The notes: a model not told the origin generated them from the letters alone. A stretch of DNA of 64,000 nucleotides from Deltaproteobacteria bacterium (GCA_022711595.1 JAKLET010000002.1:175469-239468); one strand, 5' to 3'. Positions 1 to 10,394 are shown, counted from the first letter of the stretch. A program made the numbers and translations.

Positions 1-858
1 CTGTTCGGTATAGGCAGGGGGTGCCTGGGGTTTGTCTGACGGGGCTGTTTTTTCCGGTTGTGCCGCCTGTGGTGCCGGGGTGCCGACGCCTGTTTTTGAT
101 GGTTTCTCATCAACGGGAACTATCTTGAGGGATTTGCGCTCCCTTGTGGTAGTACGGGCGTAAATGCTTTTCGGATATTCAATGCGCAGCCTCTCCAGGT
201 AACGATCGCTCTTGTCCTGGTTGCCAAGTTCCCTGTGCGACTGTACGAGATAGAAAAGGGCCTTGGCCGTGTTTTTGGAATCAGGGAACTGTTTGAGCAT
301 GCCTTCAAGCCTGATGATCGCACCGTTATACTGGGCTGTCTTAAAATAGAACTCACCGACATAAAGCTCGCGGTCGGCAAGCTTCTGGATGAACTTTTCA
401 AGTCTCGGCTGAGCTTCTCTGGCGTAATTGCTTGCGGGGTAGCGGTTTTTGAGATACGTGATCCTTTCGATCCCTTTGATCGTGTAAGCCTGGTCCCGGT
501 CAACGCTTGGCGAGAGTTTTTCGTAACATTCACTGAGACGGAAAAGAACGTAGGGAATGTTTTCCTCGTCGGGGTGGGCCTTGAAATAATCTTCATAGGT
601 GCCCGAGGCAAGTACGTAGTCTTTTTTCAGAAAATAGGTGTCACCGAGCTTAACGGTAGCGACAAGGGCCATTGGATCAAAAGGGTATTGCTCGCGTATG
701 GCATTGAACTTCGCGATGGCCTTTTCGTATTTTTTTGCTTTCATGAGGTCGACACCGGCGACATAGAGGTCGACGGGGTTTTCGGCCTTTTTCGGCGCTT
801 TTGACGCGCAGGAAACCAGTACAACAAAAACAATGAGGAGAAGAGCAATTTTTCGCAT
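1..858 (-). CDS. bamD: Outer membrane assembly lipoprotein BamD (YfiO), 3' end outside window
   Basis: Reading the minus strand from ATG at 858 gives 286 codons with no stop before the window edge, so the C-terminus is missing. The N-terminus is a lipoprotein signal with a lipobox (LVSC then A, Cys near residue 17), followed by TPR-like helical repeats (VDLYVAGVDLMKAKKYEKAI, then units around 'FPDSKNTAKALFYLVQSHRE'), as in BamD, the periplasmic TPR lipoprotein that helps BamA insert beta-barrel proteins. The part near the edge (after about residue 260) is Pro/Ala/Thr-rich and looks like a disordered tail. It is divergent from rsmG. There is no Shine-Dalgarno sequence; an extended -10 box lies 6 nt before the ATG, suggesting a leaderless message. 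A generic TPR lipoprotein such as YbgF/CpoB is the alternative but the length and lipobox fit BamD better. Confidence 0.85.
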   Translation of the reverse strand, partial: MRKIALLLIVFVVLVSCASKAPKKAENPVDLYVAGVDLMKAKKYEKAIAKFNAIREQYPFDPMALVATVKLGDTYFLKKDYVLASGTYEDYFKAHPDEENIPYVLFRLSECYEKLSPSVDRDQAYTIKGIERITYLKNRYPASNYAREAQPRLEKFIQKLADRELYVGEFYFKTAQYNGAIIRLEGMLKQFPDSKNTAKALFYLVQSHRELGNQDKSDRYLERLRIEYPKSIYARTTTRERKSLKIVPVDEKPSKTGVGTPAPQAAQPEKTAPSDKPQAPPAYTEQ

Positions 859-864
859 GGCATT

Positions 865-873
865 AGTATAACA
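865..873 (-). promoter_or_regulatory. Extended -10 promoter of bamD
   Basis: On the minus strand the sequence TGTTATACT (TGn plus TATACT) ends 6 nt before the bamD ATG. With the usual 6-7 nt from -10 to the transcription start, the mRNA would begin at or next to the start codon. No convincing -35 is seen, as expected for extended -10 promoters. Confidence 0.5.
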
Positions 874-888
874 GAAGAAAAAAAATTA

Positions 889-897
889 TGCTATTCT
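889..897 (+). promoter_or_regulatory. Extended -10 promoter of rsmG
   Basis: TGCTATTCT (TGn plus TATTCT) ends 7 nt before the GTG start of rsmG at 905; the gap (ttaaaac) has no Shine-Dalgarno. It faces the bamD promoter only 16 nt away. Confidence 0.45.
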
Positions 898-904
898 TTA
901 AAAC

Positions 905-1522
905 GTGAACCTTGAAGAGCTGATAGGAAAGACCATGGAGCGCCTGTGCGTGCCCGAGGCGCAAGGGGTCCCGCAGATGCTTGCCCGCTTCCTGGGGGAG
1001 CTGGAAAAATGGAACCGCAGGGTCAATCTTGTCGGCGTGAAGGATGTGGAACGGGTCTGCCGGGAGCTTATGGCCGATGCCTTTTTCCTCAATCATTATT
1101 TGAAGGACAGGCATCACATTGTGGATATCGGTTCGGGATCGGGTATCCTCGGGATACCAATTGCCGTTCTCAATGGGAGCATCACTGTGTATTCAGTAGA
1201 CGGCAATCTCAAAAAGGTCCAGTTCCAGCGTCACATCCGCCGGGAACTCGGGCTGGCCAATTTCTTTCCCATCCGGGGCCGGACAGAGATGATAGACCCT
1301 CTTGGTGCGGATGGCCTCATCGCCAAGGCTTTCGGGACGACGGAATCGATACTTGACGCCGCCGAAAGGCACCTGGGTGTGTCAGGAAAGGTGTTCATCG
1401 TTAAAGGAAAAGACGGGCAGGGAAAGGACCACCCCCGTTACCGGCTCGAAAAGGAGCTCTCCTATATGCTTCCCGATGTTGAGAAAACCTACCGGCTTTT
1501 CATTTATAAAAAAGTTTCCTAA
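905..1522 (+). CDS. rsmG: 16S rRNA (guanine527-N7)-methyltransferase RsmG (GidB)
   Basis: SAM-dependent methyltransferase that modifies G527 of 16S rRNA in the 530 loop. The 205-residue length matches the family. The N-terminal helix region contains 'EKWNRRVNLVGVKD' (the family's W-N-x-x-x-N-L pattern) and motif I is 'HIVDIGSGSGILGIP' at about residues 71-85, the SAM-binding loop. Near the C-terminus the 'FIVKGKDGQ' segment corresponds to the conserved K-G region. The start is GTG at 905; there is no ribosome-binding site, but a -10 box lies 7 nt upstream. It leads into parA-parB, the usual gidB-soj-spo0J linkage near many replication origins; the classic upstream neighbour mnmG is not present here, bamD is. 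Confidence 0.93.
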   Translation: MNLEELIGKTMERLCVPEAQGVPQMLARFLGELEKWNRRVNLVGVKDVERVCRELMADAFFLNHYLKDRHHIVDIGSGSGILGIPIAVLNGSITVYSVDGNLKKVQFQRHIRRELGLANFFPIRGRTEMIDPLGADGLIAKAFGTTESILDAAERHLGVSGKVFIVKGKDGQGKDHPRYRLEKELSYMLPDVEKTYRLFIYKKVS

Positions 1523-1557
1523 GACATGTCTTATTGTGGTATGGTAATGAAATCGTC

Positions 1558-2322
1558 ATGGTAATCTCCATCGCGAATCAAAAAGGCGGGGTTGGCAAAA
1601 CTACGACCGCGGTTAATCTCTCGGCTTCCATAGCGGTCTCCGAACGCAGGACCCTCGTCATAGACATGGACTCCCAGTGTAATACCACTTCGGGCTTCGG
1701 GATATCATATAATAGCCTTGGTGACAACATATACCATGTTCTCATAGGCGAGAAGACCATTTCGGAGGTTGTACGGAAGACTGCCATCCCGTTCCTCGAT
1801 ATTGTCCCGTCCCATCCGGATCTGATCGGCGCCGAGATCGAACTTCTCGATACGACGGAGCGGGAATATGCCCTCCGGAAGGCCATCGCGACGCTCGGAG
1901 ACACATACCAGTACATATTCATCGATTGTCCTCCGTCTCTGGGGCTTCTGACGATCAATTCGCTGGCCGCGTCAGATTGCGTCATCATCCCCCTTCAATG
2001 TGAATATTTTGCCCTTGAGGGCCTCGCGATGCTGCTTCGGACCATCTCGATCATTCAGAAGAAGCTCAACCCGGGACTTGAGGTGCTTGGCATTCTCCTC
2101 ACCATGTTCGACAGAAGGAACAACCTTTCTTTCAGGGTCTGGGAAGAGGTGAACAAGTGCTTCAACGACAGCGTCTTTAAAACGGTCATCCCCAGGAACG
2201 TGAAATTGAGCGAATCGCCAAGCCACGGAAAGCCGGCCCTTCTTTATGATATAAGCTCACGGGGTGCGGAGAGCTATCTCCAGCTTGCCTCGGAAATATT
2301 GGAGAGGAGGAGCCGGGTGTGA
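1558..2322 (+). CDS. parA: Chromosome partitioning ATPase ParA (Soj)
   Basis: Deviant Walker A ATPase of the ParA/MinD family. The N-terminus 'VISIANQKGGVGKTTTAVNL' holds the deviant Walker A (KGGVGKTT) with the signature lysine; 'LVIDMDSQCNTTSGFG' is the switch I region and 'YIFIDCPPSLGLLT' the Walker B. Length is 254 residues from the ATG at 1558, which gives the canonical M-x-I-S-I-A-N-Q start; the frame is open further upstream (from 1534) but that extension is not family-like. With ParB it segregates the origin region and often controls replication initiation. The stop overlaps the parB start by 4 nt (GTGA), so the two are translationally coupled. An extended -10-like sequence (TGGTATGGT) ends 12 nt before the ATG. 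Confidence 0.94.
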   Translation: MVISIANQKGGVGKTTTAVNLSASIAVSERRTLVIDMDSQCNTTSGFGISYNSLGDNIYHVLIGEKTISEVVRKTAIPFLDIVPSHPDLIGAEIELLDTTEREYALRKAIATLGDTYQYIFIDCPPSLGLLTINSLAASDCVIIPLQCEYFALEGLAMLLRTISIIQKKLNPGLEVLGILLTMFDRRNNLSFRVWEEVNKCFNDSVFKTVIPRNVKLSESPSHGKPALLYDISSRGAESYLQLASEILERRSRV

Positions 2323-3125
2323 AAAAGGACCCCCTGGGAAGAGGACTCTCTGCCATACTCAAGGACATAGAGGATAAAGGATCTGCAAGGCTTATAGCCG
2401 TGGACCAGATCACACCGAACCCTGCCCAGCCCCGCGTCAGAATGGACGAAAAGGGGATCGGCGAGCTTGCGGCCTCGATCGGCGAAAAAGGGCTCCTTCA
2501 GCCGATCATTCTGAAACGCAGGGACGTGGGATATGAGATCATAGCAGGTGAGCGGCGCTACCGGGCTGCCCTGATGGCGGGCCTCAAGGAGATCCCCGCG
2601 ATGGTCCGCGACGTCGACGACAGGGAGGCCCTCGAGATTGCCCTTACCGAAAACCTCCAGAGGGAGGACCTGAACCCCCTCGAGATAGCCGCGGTTTATG
2701 AAAAATTCATAGAGGAATTCGCATATACCCATGAAGAACTGGCAAAAAAGATGGGTGTCGATCGCAGTTCGGTAACGAACAGCCTGCGGCTTCTCAAGCT
2801 TCCGCAGTGGATACTGGACCTCTTATCGGAGGGGAAGCTGACCCAGGGTCACGCGCGCGTCATTCTTTCGCTGAAAAGCGAAAAAGAACAGAAGCGGTTT
2901 GTTGAAAAGGTTCTGCGCGAAGGAACATCGGTCCGTGAACTGGAGCGGCAGGTAAAGAAAAATGCACCCCCGAAACACCCCGATGCCGTCTATTTCGAGG
3001 AGGCCCTCGTTAAGGCGCTGCAGACGAAGGTCAATATCACGCTCAGAAAGAACCGCGGCAAGATCATCGTAGAGTTCTATTCGCGCGAAGACCTCGAGCG
3101 GTTAACAGAATTGATAACCGGCTGA
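2319..3125 (+). CDS. parB: Chromosome partitioning protein ParB (Spo0J)
   Basis: CTP-dependent DNA clamp that loads at parS sites. The N-terminus 'KKDPLGRGLSAILKD' is the ParA-stimulating peptide; 'PNPAQPRVRMDEKGIGELAASI' begins the CTPase/ParB domain, with the 'GERRYRAALMAGLKEIPAMV' box (G-E-R-R-Y-R, residues about 76-95) as the nucleotide-binding and clamping motif and 'LTENLQREDLNPLEIA' following. The helix-turn-helix covers 'THEELAKKMGVDRSSVTNSLRLLKLP'. The C-terminal dimerisation region ends at residue 268. Start is GTG at 2319 inside the parA stop. No perfect parS was seen in the window. Confidence 0.94.
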   Translation: MKKDPLGRGLSAILKDIEDKGSARLIAVDQITPNPAQPRVRMDEKGIGELAASIGEKGLLQPIILKRRDVGYEIIAGERRYRAALMAGLKEIPAMVRDVDDREALEIALTENLQREDLNPLEIAAVYEKFIEEFAYTHEELAKKMGVDRSSVTNSLRLLKLPQWILDLLSEGKLTQGHARVILSLKSEKEQKRFVEKVLREGTSVRELERQVKKNAPPKHPDAVYFEEALVKALQTKVNITLRKNRGKIIVEFYSREDLERLTELITG

Positions 3126-3290
3126 AGATATTTCTGATTTTCATATATAAATCATGATGTTACGAAGTTGTTAACCAGTTGGTCGGGCACCCTTCCAAAA
3201 ATCTTGAGAAAAATAATTGAAATAATGGCACGAATTATGTTAGAAAGCTACGAACAACTGAATTCCACTCTGAAACGTAGGATTATTCTT
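3126..3290 (+). other. AT-rich intergenic gap between parB and the ATP synthase operon
   Basis: About 165 nt, clearly more AT-rich than the flanking genes. It presumably holds the atp operon promoter. TTGAGA (3204-3209) and TTGAAA (3217-3222) could be -35 boxes but no well-spaced -10 accompanies them. I see no terminator hairpin after parB, so read-through is possible. Confidence 0.3.
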
Positions 3291-3716
3291 ATGATTAATT
3301 TTGACGTAACAATCCTGTATCAATTTGTCCATTTCCTTATTCTTCTTTTCCTTCTTAATTTCCTGCTCTTTAAGCCTGTTCTTAAGGCCATAGGCAAGAG
3401 ACAGGACGCGATCAAGGGCCTGGCGGACGGCGTCGATAAAGCAAAAGAGGACACCAAGAACTTTGAGAAGGATTACGATCAGGCATTGGTGAGCAAGAAG
3501 CAGCCCATCATCTCGAACAGGGATGCAATCATTTCCGGGGCGAACACCGAGGCGATGCATGTGATCGAAAAAGCGAGAAACGAGTTGGCCGCGGAGCTTG
3601 CGAAGATCAAGGGCGAGATCGAACAGGAGGGCAAAAAGGTCTATGCCGCCCTAAAGGCGGATGTTGACCGGCTCTCAACAGATGCGGCGCAGAAAATATT
3701 GAAAAGGAGTCTTTGA
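3291..3716 (+). CDS. atpF': ATP synthase F0 subunit b'
   Basis: One of two b-type subunits that form the heterodimeric peripheral stalk. From ATG 3291 it is 141 residues: a single N-terminal membrane helix (residues about 8-28, rich in F and L, 'FVHFLILLFLLNFLLFKPV') followed by a long charged alpha-helix. The frame is open upstream to 3168, but the upstream part is intergenic-like and the b-subunit start is at the methionine just before the membrane helix. A weak AGGA lies 8 nt upstream. Its stop overlaps the next start by one base (TGATG). The symbols atpF' and atpX are both used for this subunit. Confidence 0.88.
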   Translation: MINFDVTILYQFVHFLILLFLLNFLLFKPVLKAIGKRQDAIKGLADGVDKAKEDTKNFEKDYDQALVSKKQPIISNRDAIISGANTEAMHVIEKARNELAAELAKIKGEIEQEGKKVYAALKADVDRLSTDAAQKILKRSL

Positions 3717-4210
3717 TGGCAGCCGGCGGCGAGTCCCTCTGGTCAATAGTATTCAAGTTTGTCAATTTCGGTATCCTCGTGGCGGCGCTTATCTATTTTG
3801 TGGGAAAACCGCTGAAGAAGTTCCTTGCGAACCGCCATAAAACAATAAAGGACAAGATCGAAGAAACGCAAAAGGCCTTAAACGAGGCCCAGGAACTGCG
3901 CACCCGCTACCAGGACAGGCTTGCAAAGCTGGATGAGGAGATCGAGGCATTTAAAAAGCAGATCCTTGCGGAAGCCGAAGAAGAAAAGAAGAAAATTGTT
4001 GATGACGCCGTGAAGTTCTCGGTAAAGATCAAAGAGCAGGCACGCCTGACAGCACAACAGGAACAAAAGGAAATTGCCCGTAGAATAAAGGAAGAGATCG
4101 CACGGCTTACCGTTGAGGATGCGGAAAAGCTTATTGCGGAAAAGATCACCAAAGCGGATCACGAAAAAATGGTCGATGATTTCATCGTCAAACTGAGGAG
4201 CTTGAATTGA
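3716..4210 (+). CDS. atpF: ATP synthase F0 subunit b
   Basis: Second peripheral-stalk b subunit, 164 residues from ATG 3716. One N-terminal transmembrane helix ('SIVFKFVNFGILVAALIYFVG') is followed by an amphipathic, highly charged coiled-coil typical of subunit b. The ATG overlaps the b' stop codon (TGATG) and is preceded by a strong AAAAGGAG. A TTG 3 nt upstream is in frame but the ATG has the better spacing. The presence of both b' and b is usual in deltaproteobacteria, cyanobacteria and others. Confidence 0.92.
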   Translation: MAAGGESLWSIVFKFVNFGILVAALIYFVGKPLKKFLANRHKTIKDKIEETQKALNEAQELRTRYQDRLAKLDEEIEAFKKQILAEAEEEKKKIVDDAVKFSVKIKEQARLTAQQEQKEIARRIKEEIARLTVEDAEKLIAEKITKADHEKMVDDFIVKLRSLN

Positions 4211-4749
4211 TAAGCCGGTCCATTGCTAAAAGATACGCAAAAGGGTTGTTCAATGTCGGTGAAAAGAACGGGAAATACAAGGAGTACCAGCTTGAGATCA
4301 ATGGTGTTCTTGGTGTTTTCGATAAGGAAGACCGACTGAAAAAAGCCATTATGCTTCCCCTCGTGGAAGTGAAAAAGCGCAGGGAACTGCTGAGCGACGT
4401 CTTGAAATCGCTCAATGTTTCCGCTCCCCTCGCCAGTATGTTCACCATGCTTCTCGAAAAGAACAGGATGGGCTATCTTGCCGATATCAGGGAAGTTTAT
4501 GATGAGCTGGTAGATGAAAAGGAAGGCAGGGTCAAGGGGATCCTTTGGACTGCATTCCCTGTTGACGATGCAGCCAGGGGAAGAATAGAGAGTGAATTGG
4601 GCGCGAAGCTCGGCAAAGAGGTCACGCTGACCGCCCTGGAGGATAAAGATCTCATCGGTGGAGTAAAGGTGATGATCAAAGGGACCATAATCGACGGAAG
4701 CGTGAGAAAACAGCTTCAAACATTGCAGGAAAATATACTGAAGGAGTAG
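4207..4749 (+). CDS. atpH: ATP synthase F1 subunit delta
   Basis: Connects the peripheral stalk to the top of the F1 alpha3beta3 head (OSCP in mitochondria). The 180-residue length and the N-terminal '[19 protein letters not shown]' match the family signature (A-x-R-Y-A-x-A-L-F); the C-terminal '[39 protein letters not shown]' is the conserved delta tail. The start is TTG at 4207, overlapping the atpF stop (TTGA); GAGGAG lies just upstream. Confidence 0.93.
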   Translation: MISRSIAKRYAKGLFNVGEKNGKYKEYQLEINGVLGVFDKEDRLKKAIMLPLVEVKKRRELLSDVLKSLNVSAPLASMFTMLLEKNRMGYLADIREVYDELVDEKEGRVKGILWTAFPVDDAARGRIESELGAKLGKEVTLTALEDKDLIGGVKVMIKGTIIDGSVRKQLQTLQENILKE

Positions 4750-4754
4750 TGTAT

Positions 4755-6263
4755 ATGGAGATCAGGGCCGACGAAATAAGCAGGATCATAGAGCAGAAAA
4801 TATCGGGCTTCGAAAAGGAGATCAATCTCCAGGAGACCGGTGTCATCATGACTGTGGGCGATGGCATTGCAAGGATTTACGGACTTGAGAACGCCATGGC
4901 CGGCGAGCTCCTCGAAATGCCCCACGGCATCACCGGCATGGTGCAGAACCTCGAGGAAGACAACATCGGTGCCGTTATCTTCGGCGAGGACTACAAGATA
5001 AAAGAAGGCGACCTGGCAAAGAGGACGGGGAAGATCGCGCAGGTTCCCGTCGGTGAAGCCCTGATCGGCAGGGTTGTCGATGCCCTCGGAAATCCCATAG
5101 ACGGTAAAGGACCAATTGAAGCAAAAGAGTTCCGCGGAGTTGAGCAGATGGCCCCGGGCGTTGTCGTGCGTCAGCCCGTTAAAGAGCCTCTGCAGACAGG
5201 CATAAAAGAGATCGATGCCCTGATTCCGATAGGCAGGGGCCAGAGGGAGCTGATAATTGGCGACAGGGGCACCGGGAAGACGATCGTCGCCCTTGATACG
5301 ATCATTAACCAGAAGGGCAAGGATGTTTTCTGCATTTATGTGGCCATCGGTCAGAAAAGGTTTTCTGTTGCGAGGATAGTCGACCTGCTGACGGAGTACG
5401 GCGCGATGGAATACACCACGGTTGTTGCGGCTACCGCAAGCGATTCCGCCCCGCTTCAGTTTCTCGCACCCTTCGCGGGAACATCGATGGGCGAATATTT
5501 CCGGGACAACGGGAAGCACGCGCTCATCGTGTATGATGACCTTTCAAAGCATGCCGTCGCATACAGGCAGCTCGCATTGCTCCTCAGACGGCCGCCCGGA
5601 CGTGAAGCATATCCCGGCGACATATTCTATCTCCATTCAAGACTTCTCGAGAGATCAGCGAAGTGGGACGACGCACACGGCGGCGGTTCACTGACAGCCC
5701 TTCCCATCATCGAAACACAAGCGGGTGACGTTTCTGCATACATCCCCACAAACGTTATATCCATTACTGATGGACAGATATACCTGGAACCGGAATTGTT
5801 CTATGCCGGTGTAAGGCCCGCCATCAATGTCGGTATTTCTGTATCAAGGGTCGGCGGCAACGCCCAGACAAAGGCGATGAAACAGGTCGCCGGCAGATTG
5901 AGACTGGAAATGGCGCAGTACCGTGAGATGGCCGCATTCGCCAAGTTCGGAAGCGACCTGGACAAGGCGACGCAGGCACTTCTTGCCAGGGGCTCAAGAC
6001 TGACGGAACTTTTCAAACAGGGACAGTATGCACCGATCGCTGTTGAGAAGCAGATTGTTCTTCTTTATGCTGCTGCCAACGGATTTATCGATACATACCC
6101 CGAGCGCGCGCTTAAGAAATATGAATTGGAACTGTTAAAGTTCATGGATTCAAAACACGCAGATGTCCTGAAGGACATTGATACGAAAAAAGCTATCGAT
6201 GCGTCAATCGATGAAAAGCTTACCAAGGCGCTCAACGAATTCAGGGAAGGATTTACCTACTAA
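4755..6263 (+). CDS. atpA: ATP synthase F1 subunit alpha
   Basis: Non-catalytic nucleotide-binding subunit of the F1 head, 502 residues from ATG 4755. The Walker A is 'GDRGTGKT' (around residue 170), the Walker B region is '[12 protein letters not shown]', followed by '[21 protein letters not shown]' and the alpha/beta signature '[13 protein letters not shown]' with the Ser-x-Ser-Arg arginine-finger segment. The ATG has GAAGGAG 8 nt upstream; a GTG two codons earlier (4749) is in frame but overlaps the spacer and is less likely. Expected to be cotranslated with the rest of the atp operon. Confidence 0.97.
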   Translation: MEIRADEISRIIEQKISGFEKEINLQETGVIMTVGDGIARIYGLENAMAGELLEMPHGITGMVQNLEEDNIGAVIFGEDYKIKEGDLAKRTGKIAQVPVGEALIGRVVDALGNPIDGKGPIEAKEFRGVEQMAPGVVVRQPVKEPLQTGIKEIDALIPIGRGQRELIIGDRGTGKTIVALDTIINQKGKDVFCIYVAIGQKRFSVARIVDLLTEYGAMEYTTVVAATASDSAPLQFLAPFAGTSMGEYFRDNGKHALIVYDDLSKHAVAYRQLALLLRRPPGREAYPGDIFYLHSRLLERSAKWDDAHGGGSLTALPIIETQAGDVSAYIPTNVISITDGQIYLEPELFYAGVRPAINVGISVSRVGGNAQTKAMKQVAGRLRLEMAQYREMAAFAKFGSDLDKATQALLARGSRLTELFKQGQYAPIAVEKQIVLLYAAANGFIDTYPERALKKYELELLKFMDSKHADVLKDIDTKKAIDASIDEKLTKALNEFREGFTY

Positions 6264-6274
6264 GGGAGCTTTCA

Positions 6275-7135
6275 GTGGCTACGTTAAGAGATATTAAGAG
6301 AAAGATAGGAAGCATCAACAGCACACAGACCATCACGAGAACGATGAAGATGGTTTCCGCCTCAAAACTGAGGCGCGCACAAAGTGAGCTGGAAAAGATC
6401 AAGGACTACGCACTGAAGATGGAAGAACTCACCGGGCGGGTCATCAAGAACATGCCCGAGGACGCACACCCGCTTCTTGCTGCGAGGGAAGAGGTCAAAA
6501 AAGTGCTCATAGTTTCCGTGGGATCCGACAGGGGTCTTTGCGGCGGCTTTAACACCAACGTGGCATTAAATGCCGAGAATTTTGCGAAACAGAACCGCGA
6601 CAATTACGAAAGGGTCGGGGTGTACCTCTTCGGACGCAAGATACGCGACTATCTGACGAGAAGGAAAGCGGATATCGTGAAGGATTGGGTCGATATAAAG
6701 AAGGTCGACCAGGAACTTGTCGATGCCGTTGCGGAAGAGCTCATCGGCCTTTACCTGAGCGGCGAGTTCGACAAGATCTACCTTTCATACACTTATTTTG
6801 CATCTCCCGTTAAACAGGAGGTCGTGTTTGATGAGTTCATCCCCATCAAAACTCCCGGGGACGTGGAGTATATCGATTACATATGTGAACCGGAACGGAC
6901 AAAGATAGTGGAATCGCTCATTCCGCGCTACATTAGCACAAAGATATATTATTCTCTCATTGAATCCCAGACGTCGGAACACGCGGCCCGGATGAGCGCC
7001 ATGGAGAACGCCACAAGCAACTGCGGCGAAATGGTGAGATACCTCACTCTTGTTTATAACAAGAGAAGACAGGAAGGTATAACCAACGAAATGATGGATA
7101 TCGTTGGCGGCGCTGAAGCCTTGCGAGGAACATAA
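6275..7135 (+). CDS. atpG: ATP synthase F1 subunit gamma
   Basis: Central rotor shaft, 286 residues. N-terminal 'TLRDIKRKIGSINSTQTITRTMKMVSASKLRRAQ' and C-terminal 'SEHAARMSAMENATSNCGEMV' are the two conserved helices of the coiled-coil shaft; 'SDRGLCGGFNTN' is the Rossmann-like domain signature. Start is GTG at 6275 with AAGGGAG upstream. 11 nt after atpA. Confidence 0.97.
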   Translation: MATLRDIKRKIGSINSTQTITRTMKMVSASKLRRAQSELEKIKDYALKMEELTGRVIKNMPEDAHPLLAAREEVKKVLIVSVGSDRGLCGGFNTNVALNAENFAKQNRDNYERVGVYLFGRKIRDYLTRRKADIVKDWVDIKKVDQELVDAVAEELIGLYLSGEFDKIYLSYTYFASPVKQEVVFDEFIPIKTPGDVEYIDYICEPERTKIVESLIPRYISTKIYYSLIESQTSEHAARMSAMENATSNCGEMVRYLTLVYNKRRQEGITNEMMDIVGGAEALRGT

Positions 7136-7151
7136 TTAAGGAGGAAGATAG

Positions 7152-8573
<1,422 letters not shown>

Positions 8574-8582
8574 TAATACAAA

Positions 8583-8984
8583 ATGCTCAATCTTGAGATA
8601 ATTACCCCTGAGAAAACGGTTGTCAAAGATGAAGTCGACATGTTGGAAGCAACGGGAGCTGAAGGTGAATTCGGGATAATGCCAGGACACACCCAGTTCC
8701 TCACAACCCTCGGGATCGGTGAGATCCGGTACACGAAAAACGGAGCAACGACTCATATTGCGTCAAGTGCCGGATTAGCCGAGGTTGTCGATGATAAAGT
8801 GACGATCCTTGTCGATACCGCAGAGTCTGCAAAAGATATAGATATCGAGCGTGCGAAGAAAGCAATGGAGCGTGCAGAGGCCATGCTGAAGTCCATTCCA
8901 TTCGATCATACGGAATACCGGATGTACGAACTGGCACTTCTGAGGGCCATTGCCCGCATTGGCGTTGCGTCTAAAAAATTGTAA
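8583..8984 (+). CDS. atpC: ATP synthase F1 subunit epsilon
   Basis: Rotor subunit that regulates ATPase activity, 133 residues. N-terminal beta-sandwich 'LNLEIITPEKTVVKDEVDMLEATGAEGEFGIMPGHTQFLTTL' is the family hallmark; the C-terminal two-helix domain ('IDIERAKKAMERAEAMLKS') is complete. The ATG is 9 nt after atpD with no good Shine-Dalgarno, so translational coupling is likely. Its stop overlaps the next start (TAATG). Confidence 0.95.
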   Translation: MLNLEIITPEKTVVKDEVDMLEATGAEGEFGIMPGHTQFLTTLGIGEIRYTKNGATTHIASSAGLAEVVDDKVTILVDTAESAKDIDIERAKKAMERAEAMLKSIPFDHTEYRMYELALLRAIARIGVASKKL

Positions 8985-9682
8985 TGATTTTTGCCGTCGA
9001 TGAAGGGCTTTTCGGCCTTTTTCCTGCATTGAAGATAGGTGTTGTCGTATGCGAGATCGACAACATCAGGTATGGTGAGGACGGGCTCGAAGAGGTCATC
9101 GACGATCTTATAATTCATTTTACATTCGAGCGTACACAGGATCATCCCAATATTAAGGTATGGCGGGAGGCCTTCAAGAAGATGGGCATACCCGTTACAA
9201 AGTACCAGAGCTCCATGGAGACCCTTCTTAAACGGGCGCTGAAAGGCGGGCCGTTCCCGCGGTTCAGCCCCGTCGTCGATCTTTACAATGCAATTTCTCT
9301 AAAACACCTGGTGCCCATAGGAGGTCATGCAATAGGCGGGATAGATGGGAACATCCGTCTCGGTTTTGCTGACGGTACGGAAACATTCATTCCCCTCGAT
9401 ATGGGGGAAAGAGAGAACGTGGACAAAGGCGAAGTGGTATACAAAGATGACAAGGAAGTGCTGACCCGCAGGTGGGTCTGGAGACAGTCGAACAAAGACA
9501 GGATCGAAAGCGAGACCACCAGGGTCTTTCTTCCTGTGAATGTAATGTCGGGATTGCCTGAATGGTTGTGCGAAAGCGTCGTAAGGGATCTGTCCGAAAG
9601 CGTTCTGGTAAACGAATACGGAAGGATCGTGCACAGGGAGATACTTACAAAGGACAAAAGGGAAACGGAGTTTTCCTTTTAA
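8984..9682 (+). CDS. B3/4 domain protein (PheT-editing-domain-like)
   Basis: 232 residues. The centre carries the B3/4 fold motifs 'FSPVVDLYNAISLKHLVPIGGHAIG' seen in stand-alone relatives of the phenylalanyl-tRNA synthetase beta-chain editing domain. Stand-alone B3/4 proteins are generally unassigned; hydrolytic editing of mischarged tRNA or an amino-acid-binding role has been suggested for relatives, but the sequence alone does not decide this. The start overlaps the atpC stop by one base (TAATG), so it is read as the last gene, or a hitch-hiker, of the ATP synthase operon. Nothing visible links it functionally to the synthase. Confidence 0.75.
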   Translation: MIFAVDEGLFGLFPALKIGVVVCEIDNIRYGEDGLEEVIDDLIIHFTFERTQDHPNIKVWREAFKKMGIPVTKYQSSMETLLKRALKGGPFPRFSPVVDLYNAISLKHLVPIGGHAIGGIDGNIRLGFADGTETFIPLDMGERENVDKGEVVYKDDKEVLTRRWVWRQSNKDRIESETTRVFLPVNVMSGLPEWLCESVVRDLSESVLVNEYGRIVHREILTKDKRETEFSF

Positions 9683-9732
9683 GCCGGCGTCATACGTCAT
9701 CAGTGTTCTTCAAAGGCAGGAGGTGTGAATAT

Positions 9733-10386
9733 ATGGACTTGATTGATGTTATAAAGAACAGGAAGAGTGTCCGTGCCTTCAAGTCCGATCCGGTTTCAAG
9801 GGAACAGCTTGAAGAGATATTGGGCCTTGTCATTAATGCGCCTTCCGCGATCAACCTCCAGCCGTGGGAATTTGTTGTTGTCATGGGGGAAGAAAAACAG
9901 CGGTTGAGCCGCAGGCTGGTCAAACTCTACCGTGAAAAACAGATCTCCTGCAGCCCGGGAAACGTAAAGCCTCTTGCGGCGCAATTCAGCAAGAGAGGGG
10001 CCGAATCATTCATACTTATGAATCCTTATCTTGAGAAGATGGGCCAGGAGTTCAACCGTTTCGTGAATGAGGGAAGCTGCAATTTCTACGGTGCTCCAGC
10101 CGCGGTGATCTTTTGCCTCGATAATGCTTTTTCCGAGGCGCGCCTTGTAGACATTGGCATCGCTCTTGGATGCTTCGTTCTTGTTGCCCACCATTTCGGC
10201 CTTTCCACATGTCCAATCGGGCTTATCAACGCCTATGAGGACGATATTAAAGAGATGCTCAATATCCCTGACAACAAAGATGTTGTTATAGGCGCAGCCA
10301 TCGGCTATGCCGACCCTCAGAGCCCTATCAATGAGTTCAAATCCCCAAGGGACACCCTGGAGCACTTTGTGCGGTGGATAGACTAA
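9733..10386 (+). CDS. Nitroreductase-family flavoprotein
   Basis: 217 residues from ATG 9733, which has AGGAGGTG at a good distance; the frame is open to 9562 but overlaps the preceding gene without a ribosome site. The FMN-binding start 'IDVIKNRKSVRAFKSDPVSREQLEEIL' and 'INAPSAINLQPWEFVVV' are the family's phosphate- and flavin-contacting motifs; the 'DIGIALGCFVLVAHHFGLSTCPIG' region and 'VVIGAAIGYAD' complete the fold. Such enzymes reduce nitro, quinone or enone substrates with NAD(P)H; the true substrate cannot be read from the sequence. It is 50 nt after the B3/4 gene and likely in the same transcript. Confidence 0.88.
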   Translation: MDLIDVIKNRKSVRAFKSDPVSREQLEEILGLVINAPSAINLQPWEFVVVMGEEKQRLSRRLVKLYREKQISCSPGNVKPLAAQFSKRGAESFILMNPYLEKMGQEFNRFVNEGSCNFYGAPAAVIFCLDNAFSEARLVDIGIALGCFVLVAHHFGLSTCPIGLINAYEDDIKEMLNIPDNKDVVIGAAIGYADPQSPINEFKSPRDTLEHFVRWID

Positions 10387-10394
10387 AAAAATAG

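Noticed and set aside
3226..3242. Sigma-54-like TGGCACGAATTATGTT before the ATP synthase operon
   Set aside because: The essential -12 GC is GT and spacing is not convincing.
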